Part shown: positions 58,150-64,000 of the stretch, one piece after another
Numbering within the stretch: position 1 is the stretch's first letter
Layout of the letters: the number at the start of each line of letters is the position of its first letter
DNA from: Takakia lepidozioides
Lineage: Eukaryota > Streptophyta > Takakiopsida > Takakiales > Takakiaceae
Reading direction: 5' to 3'
Assembly: GCA_030704615.1 (NCBI GenBank)
Contig: CM060733.1
Location: 67,766,001 to 67,830,000, forward strand
Length of the DNA: 64,000 nt
The notes under the pieces: generated by a model
Database searches by the model: none
Seen by the model: only the letters and a program-made list of their open reading frames with translations
What the model was told of the DNA's origin: nothing
Translations under genes and position numbers: made by a program

Positions 58150-58525
58150 GCTGCTACTAATCTCCCAAGTGTCCCTTCTGCAAGCCATACTTGCGCAAGC
58201 CTCGCTTGACTATCTGCACAACCCTCTCTGCCAAGCCATCAGCCTCGAGATGATCCCGAGAAGTAGTGCGGTGATCTATCAAGGCTTGCTTACACAAAGC
58301 CTGAAACTCCCCCAAGAACTCTCTCCCCTGGTCTGTGAGTACCTTGGTTGGAGCACCAAATTGGTTAAGCACTCGATCTAAGAATGCATACGCAGCCCCC
58401 TCACTTGCCTTGTCAGGCAGTGCTACCAGTTTAATCCACTTGGAGAAATGTTCCACCATCACCAGCACATACTTGTTATGGCGAATTGTTAGTGGCAATG
58501 GGCCTGCAAAGTCAAGACGAGGTTT
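58150..58525 (-). pseudogene. Ty3 integrase catalytic core
   Basis: The minus strand encodes RLDFAGPLPLTIRHNKYVLV, MVEHFSKWIKLVALPDKAS, GAPTKVLTDQGREFLGEF and ADGLAERVVQIVKRGLRKYG. These carry the D, D and E of a DDE integrase core. The next conserved residues (KGHLGD) are present and then the match ends. It is probably the same family as the fragments at 44523 and 54905-56130, since it bridges the gap between LPIMGLGY and FLLFGREPDLPA. Confidence 0.85.
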
Positions 58526-58539
58526 ACTATGTCATGAGC

Positions 58540-58780
58540 AGAAACCATGAGCCATGAGCCATGAGCCGCATGAGCGGTGAGCCGAAGTCTAAGACACTGG
58601 TTTTCATGAGCGGACTCCTCCAAATTTGGAAATGCGGCAGATTAAAAAAGTATAAAAATAATAGTTTTTTTATTTGACCTTGCCGTTTTTGGAAGTTCCA
58701 GATCTTATAATGCGACGAAGACATGTCGTCAGTAACAATTCCACTCATGGTTTTTTAGATCCGCTCATGGAAATGAGTGA
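58540..58780. repeat. ATGAGC/GTGAGC motif cluster
   Basis: ATGAGCC repeated in tandem, then GCATGAGCGGTGAGCCG, CATGAGCGGACTCC and, further on, the inverted CCGCTCATGG. It lies between the integrase core and the second MULE. Confidence 0.55.
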
Positions 58781-59344
58781 CCGTGCAACGAGAAATCCAG
58801 TATACCACAGCAAAATGACGTCGCATACTGGCCTGTATAGAGTATTCCGCGGTTTTACATGCCTTAACATTGGAATGAAGCTGACCCTTCTGCCGCGATT
58901 GAACGAGTCTGCACCAATAGAGTCTACAGTACTTCACAATTCTGTCATCTTCGGGTATTCGGCGGGAAAGGTTTGCGACTCAACAACGAGGTTGTGCTGC
59001 ATTACGGTTCGCACGTGCAAAATTTTTGGGGGGTTCGCTGTTGGCGACGGTCGGCTCCTCCAAACTTTGTTTTCCTCATTCGACCCCCGGTACTGGTAGT
59101 TGCAGCCTTCGTCATAGCAAGATAGTCGCACCGAACAGGAACCCTCCAACAAACAAAAATACAAGCACATGGAAACAGAAGTGAATGACATAGTATTATC
59201 TTAGTTCGAGCAAAACAAGTTACTGGTAGGCAAGACATAAGTCGAACCTTTCTGTGGCCAAAGTCAGAGGTACTTGCAGCAGTACAGTTCTACTATAACT
59301 GAAACTCCGAAAAGGATGGGCGTCCGCAAGCCAAGCTCACTAGT
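58781..59344. other. Spacer between motif cluster and MULE, nothing recognised
   Basis: Short open frames on both strands without family motifs. Confidence 0.4.
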
Positions 59345-61510
59345 CCCCTGTATCTATATTCAGAAGAGTGTACACCTCTTGGGGGCTCAACCCTGGTGCA
59401 TGTATGAAGTGATGAGTTGTGGAATTACACCGGAGTCTCTTTAGGTACACGTAGTATAGATGCTTGCAAGGGTAGTATGATGCCCCCTTGTTCGTCATGA
59501 TCTAGAAGTCGGTGCAATTACAGTGGGTAATTCTGAAATGGTGATGGTGTACACCTCATTGCGGACAGCTGAGCCTGTCGTGGCCATCTGATACACACGC
59601 CCGAAGCCTGGTGGGGGCATTTTTGTTGGATTGTACAGTTCATCCGAAGTGCATTCCCCATCCTTGTCTCGTTCACTTTTGAGGGAGGTCGCCGCCTCTT
59701 CGGTTTCCCCCAACGGTGTGTAGGATGCTTAGAGTTGTCGCGTCCCATTGTTCTTGCTCTCATAGGGGTCGGTGGTGGAGGCTGTGGAAGCGGAAATGGT
59801 TGTCTGGGGACGTCAGTGCGCCTGCGGCAGTAAGGGCGTCGGCCTCAACCTGACTCAGATCGTATCCGGGTTCCACCGGCCACACCGGGGGAGCCTCTGG
59901 CATTGTTTGTATGCCGTACTTGGGCTTTCCATACATGCAAGTCATAATGTCATGCCTGCAGAACCAGAACTGGGTAGTTGTCGCCTCCGCAAACTTTGCA
60001 TGGACAAATCTTCCTGTAAAAGTAGGAGCAGGGACATCCCCATCTGGATTCCTCCTTATCATCTCTAAACAACGTTGCCGTGTATCCACTCGAATTGTGG
60101 AACACCTCCCTCGAAACGCCAGCCTTGTGCGAGCAATTCTCCACTGTGACGCAGACACAGTCGTCTCTACAATGGCTTGGCCATACTGCATAACAGCGGA
60201 CGGAATCTAGGGCAAACGAACGGTGGGAATTTCTCGCACGGAATCCCTGCTTGAAGGCGATGGCGATCTGGAAACTCTTGGGCTTCCACTGCTGGAAGAC
60301 ACATTGTGCGACAACATGACGGGACCTCGAGGTGCTGTCCGAATGTTCCTGTTGAGGAATCCTCTTCGCACCCGGGTTCCTCTTCAATCCTCCGCCTGAC
60401 AGGGCGAGTACAGACGTCCCCCTCTAGGTGTTCACCTCTGTGGTGCAGAGGCGTCCCTTTGATCTTCTCTCGCAATGTTGTCGCCCATTTCAGTGGATTC
60501 TTCAATTCCTCCTTGTCCGGCCCAAAGCCCCATTATTTCCCGCTCAGGAACTTGTAGTACCTGGCTTGTTGCATGATTGCTCTGTCGATGTCCTCCGTTG
60601 TGGCCATCACTACGTCCACCAGATGTGCGGCAGAAGACGCTCGCCAAAAGGAGTGGACTGATTCTGCCATATTCGTGTTCGGCATGTCCGTGTCGGAATC
60701 CAGGCACCGCTCCTACAAGGATAGAAACAATGGTGAAGGAAAAATGGAAAGGTCCGTAATAGAACGACAATTGCAGGAAAAGTCTGGCATCATACCTCCC
60801 GCATGTATTGTCCGAACTGTCGATACTGGAAATGCCACCACCCCAACCAGCTGTGCAAGGCTCCCAGATTGGTTATCTCCACTGCACCTGACGTGTTCCA
60901 CCAAGCCTCGATGATAACAAACTTAACCTCCGCGTCATCAAATGTGGGTGCATCCTTCCACGTTGTACAAATGACACGGTGTTCAGCTTGGAATGAGCTA
61001 GCAACAAATTTGGTAGTGTAGTGAGATAGACTCTGCATCCAATGGAATCCACATGATCTCTCTTTCCTCTCCATTGGAACATTGGGGTCTTCACCGTACA
61101 TACGCCGCACCGCTGCCCAGTTGGCCTGAGCGTTGTCTGCCATGAATCCCCTGAAATTGGGCTCTGGCAAACCCGACGCCCTTGCCATCTGCTCGTTTAT
61201 GCCCTCCCACAGATGCATCTCCGACTGTGTGTCCTCCCCTTTCATCTCGCAGATTGCAATCGTCATGAACCTCTTGGAGTGATAGTCATAAACATGCGCA
61301 CCCATCGTCACCCACTGATGGTTTGTAATTCGCTTGATGTGGTCAAACATCACCCAAGCATTTGACAAGTTTACAGTTGTCATGCGAGTGACCAAGTCGA
61401 CTCCACTCCCAGGCCCACATGTTGACATTTTAAGAATGTAACAACGATCGGATTCGCTGCCTTGCCCTGGAGACCTGCTACCTTGGATATAGTCATATCC
61501 AGTCCTTCAT
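59345..61510 (-). pseudogene. MULE-type transposase: catalytic core to SWIM zinc finger
   Basis: On the minus strand, YDYIQGSRSPGQG begins near 61500. Then come WVMFDHIKRI (first Asp region), MTIAICEMKGEDTQ, FRGFMADNAQANWAAVRRMY (second Asp), SCGFHWMQSL (the C-x-x-H of MULEs) and the Glu-containing IIEAWWNTSGAVEITNL, all in a 212-residue open frame to 60790. TNMAESVHSFWRA follows at about 60680, then VPAPTFTGRFVHA (60030). After a one-base loss near 59522 there is a SWIM-type finger (CNC ... YYPCKHLYYVYLKRL). Domain order and motifs match Mutator-like transposases. The N-terminal zinc-finger region seen at 22779-24574 is missing. Frame disruptions lie near 60535, 60200 and 59522. Confidence 0.75.
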
Positions 61511-62989
61511 TTCACCTCCAGGATTAAGTGCATGTCCGACTGTTTGTCCATATTTTCCCTCCATTTCTGAATTGTATATGCTACATAATTATTTATTTAT
61601 TTCACAAAACGAAGGGAATGGAAAACTGACTTTTTTATAATATGGAAAATGATCACAGATATTATAATTCTTCCTCCATCGCTTTCCTATTTCCTGTTTA
61701 TTTCCTTTATGTAAATAAGCCTTCTTCATAGTTTCAGACCATAGTCTCTCATACTACCACCCCTCATCTAGTCTCCTTCCTTGATTCTTATTCTGATCCA
61801 TGTTCTTCAGTCATCTTTCCCTTTCTTCTTTTTCATCCTTGTCCTTCAAGGGACATCGCTTGATTTCTTAGATACCAATGGTTCCTTCCTTCTCATTGGT
61901 CACTTTAATTTTCTGTGCTGGCACCTTTTAATTTCCAAGATTCCAATAATTTCTTTGTTTTTCCTCCAAATTCACTCCTTGGAGATTTTAACTTCAATCC
62001 CTGACACAACAAAAGTTTTTGGAATGTTTTTCACACCTCATATTCGCGAGTAGGTCTCAAGTTCACAGCCCATATCAATTGGTGTTAATATTCTCTATAG
62101 ATCACGCCTTCCCATTAATTGGTTCTAAAAGTCATCTAAAAGGAGATTTTAGCACAAGGCTGTAAATTCATCTAACATTTCCTGGGAAGAATGTGGTCCA
62201 TCAGCTTGATCTCATGACGGATATATTGTTTCCAACTAAGACGGCTGGAGAACAAGTGAAAAAATATTATGTGTAATGTTTAACCATCCGGACTGTTCAT
62301 AATTGTCTTTCCAAGGTTTTTAGACTCCAATTTCTTAGAAGCTTCACTTAACATCATGATTTCAAGTGAAGAATAACAAATCCTAATAAAAGAAAAGGGG
62401 GGTCTTTATTTTATTTTTGTCACACACAATCAGCCAAACATTCACCAAAGATTAATGGGACTAGTTGGGGAGAAGGGGGTCTGATGGAAAAACAAATTGA
62501 GCAAATGGCTCATACCTTATTGCATTTATTTCAAGCAATCCAAGCATTCTTGCATTTACACTTAACGCACCACTTGGATAACTTTCCACGGGCTTCAAAT
62601 AATTGGTTCTAACCCAATAGCCTTATATTAGGGTATGTATATCTATAAAAGTACTACACAAGGATGATGCAGCATACACAAGAGTCCATAATGGACCGTA
62701 GTATATCATGGGAAAAAGATTTGGGTGCATTTGTTTGATAATATGAGTATGAGAGTTTCAACCTTGCTCTCATCTGTTTTGGAAGAATAAACCCAAGCAT
62801 GCATCCTGGCATAAGCCGGTGGATAAGGGACCGGAGGGGATAACCTTTTCCAGATTATATCACTTCACTGCACTCAACCACTTTTAAAAGTTAAAATGGG
62901 AAGATCTCTCATATGAGGGACGGTCACACACTTTGTTGTCATCACTTACAAAATATAAACGTGTAAAAATGTATTTCTGCACAGCACAA
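61511..62989. other. AT-rich stretch, weak LINE-like trace
   Basis: Mostly featureless. A plus-strand segment near 61970-62010 contains LLGDFNFNP, which resembles the GDFN motif of LINE endonucleases, but nothing around it confirms this. Confidence 0.3.
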
Positions 62990-64000
62990 AAACAATGCAC
63001 AAAAGATAAAGGGCAAAATATTTAAAACATAATCCTTTTTTGTTACCTTATTTAAATCTGAATAATCCACGCAAACCCTTAAACCCCCTGTTTTCTTCGG
63101 GACAACTACTACTGACGAGACCCATTCTGAATTATCTACTTCAAAAATCAAACCATTATCTCTTAATTTCATCACCTCTTAATTTCATCACCTCTTTTTG
63201 TAAGGCTTCTAAGCGCACAGGATTAACCCTCCTTTGGCGTTGCCGAATAGGCTTGGCTCCTGGCATTTACCCCCGACCCTACATCAACCAAGGCCCCAGA
63301 TACTTCCAGTTCATTCACAATACAATTTACCTTAGGGCAATCTCTCTATTTATAATGGCTGAATCCAACGCTCTTATGACCCTTACTGGTTTACGTTTTC
63401 TTACTAGACCCAATTTTAATTCTTTTTGAATAGCTCGACAAATAGTTATCAACTGGGATAACGTGACATTGGCCTTGTTTTCTGCCAAGATTTCTAATAC
63501 ACTATAAGGTTTTGCGTATTTTTTTATCGAAATTTCTTCTTCTTTCCTTTTGAACTCCTGATTCTGGTCAGCAAAAGTGACAGTCTTTGGTCGATTGACT
63601 TTAGGAAGGTGTTCTTCTACAATATTCTTTTCCTTGACCAGTTTATTTTTCTGATCTTGTTCATTAGGAGACTGCTTGGGTATACCAAAGTCATTAATTT
63701 CTTCATTAGTTTCATCTTCATCCTTAGGGACAGGCTCAGGATGTTTAACAGGGTTTTTGACTTTAGACCGAGTGCTTACTTCCCACACTTCCCGTGTGTT
63801 ATTTCTTACTTTAGACCTAATCCCGTCCTTCGGTACAGATGAAGATTTTTCGACCATAATTAAATTCACACCTGAAGAAGAAGCACCCTTGTCCCGCGTT
63901 AAAACATTCTTTCTTACGATTTGAACAGGAATATGCGGGTTAGGATGTGACCCTTCTTGGTTTCTATGATTTATAGGACCAGGTTGAGCTCTATTTCTTG
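62990..64000 (-). mobile_element. Ty3-type retrotransposon fragment (pre-protease, protease, start of RT)
   Basis: On the minus strand, entering from the right window edge, an open frame (63869-63327) is charged and ends with PYSVLEILAENKANVTLSQL and RKRKPVRVIRALDSAII, a pattern seen before the protease in Ty3 polyproteins. In the next frame, VSGALVDVGSGVNA is the retropepsin active-site region, with VDVGS in place of the usual V-D-[ST/G]-G. Only about 12 codons later KPIRQRQRRVNPVRLEALQK and FEVDNSEWVSSVVVVPKKTG, LRVCVDYSDLNKVTKK begin the reverse transcriptase, so most of the protease and the protease-RT linker are deleted. Recognisable RT sequence stops near 63020. Confidence 0.8.

Noticed and set aside
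61790-62050. LINE endonuclease fragment
   Set aside because: Only LLGDFN resembles the family; the other catalytic motifs are absent.
1-64000. rRNA genes, complete tRNA genes, CRISPR arrays, bacterial operons
   Set aside because: None seen. Introns, transposon types and codon patterns are eukaryotic; the only tRNA-like boxes (49553-49640) look like a SINE head.

Overview
The window looks like nuclear DNA of a large, repeat-rich plant genome. It holds one apparently intact spliced gene, decayed fragments of at least four other plant genes, and many layers of old transposable elements. The intact gene has 14 exons, all with GT-AG borders and consistent phase, and its BTB/POZ protein resembles land-plant proteins. 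A fragment of a flavodiiron protein (known in algae, mosses, ferns, lycophytes and conifers, not in flowering plants) and PPR, BRX and CACTA remnants suggest a non-flowering land plant such as a fern or lycophyte. That placement is inference.

Layout. 1-720: fragment of a ParB-like domain (family A). 721-5620: LINE with ORF1, a 2A-like motif and an endonuclease, but no reverse transcriptase. 7740-14990: composite block with inverted GTGAGC and GATGAATG motif clusters at its two ends, holding family A copies on both strands, a MULE remnant and a PPR scrap. 15440-16600: CACTA TNP2 transposase. 17362-20296: exon scraps of DNA polymerase alpha, a RAD5/HLTF-like SNF2 ATPase and a flavodiiron protein, then a triplicated ~300 bp repeat. 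22779-24574: MULE transposase. 24760-31380: largest family A copy with arrays of GTCGG/CCGAC palindromes. 31440-32170: LINE tail. 34234-42528: the BTB gene (minus strand). 44523-46170: Ty3 integrase tail ending in a PHD finger, split by a 745 bp DNA element. 46560-50272: small nested DNA elements and tandem repeats. 50976-53480: L1-type LINE in two opposed halves. 53990-56840: 191 bp satellite split by a second PHD-type Ty3 fragment. 57735-57931: BRX exon. 58150-61510: Ty3 integrase core, then a MULE with SWIM finger. 62990-64000: Ty3 fragment running off the window.

The most unusual content is family A. Its copies together suggest one spliced gene whose product has a ParB-like domain with a GNHRWYAW signature, helical central domains, a lysine-rich linker and a C-terminal domain like beta-class amino-methyltransferases (VLDLLMGTGSS, then FGIEGDAEIY). 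Two copies share a splice acceptor. Every copy here is broken, so the full architecture is pieced together from different copies and needs testing elsewhere in the genome.
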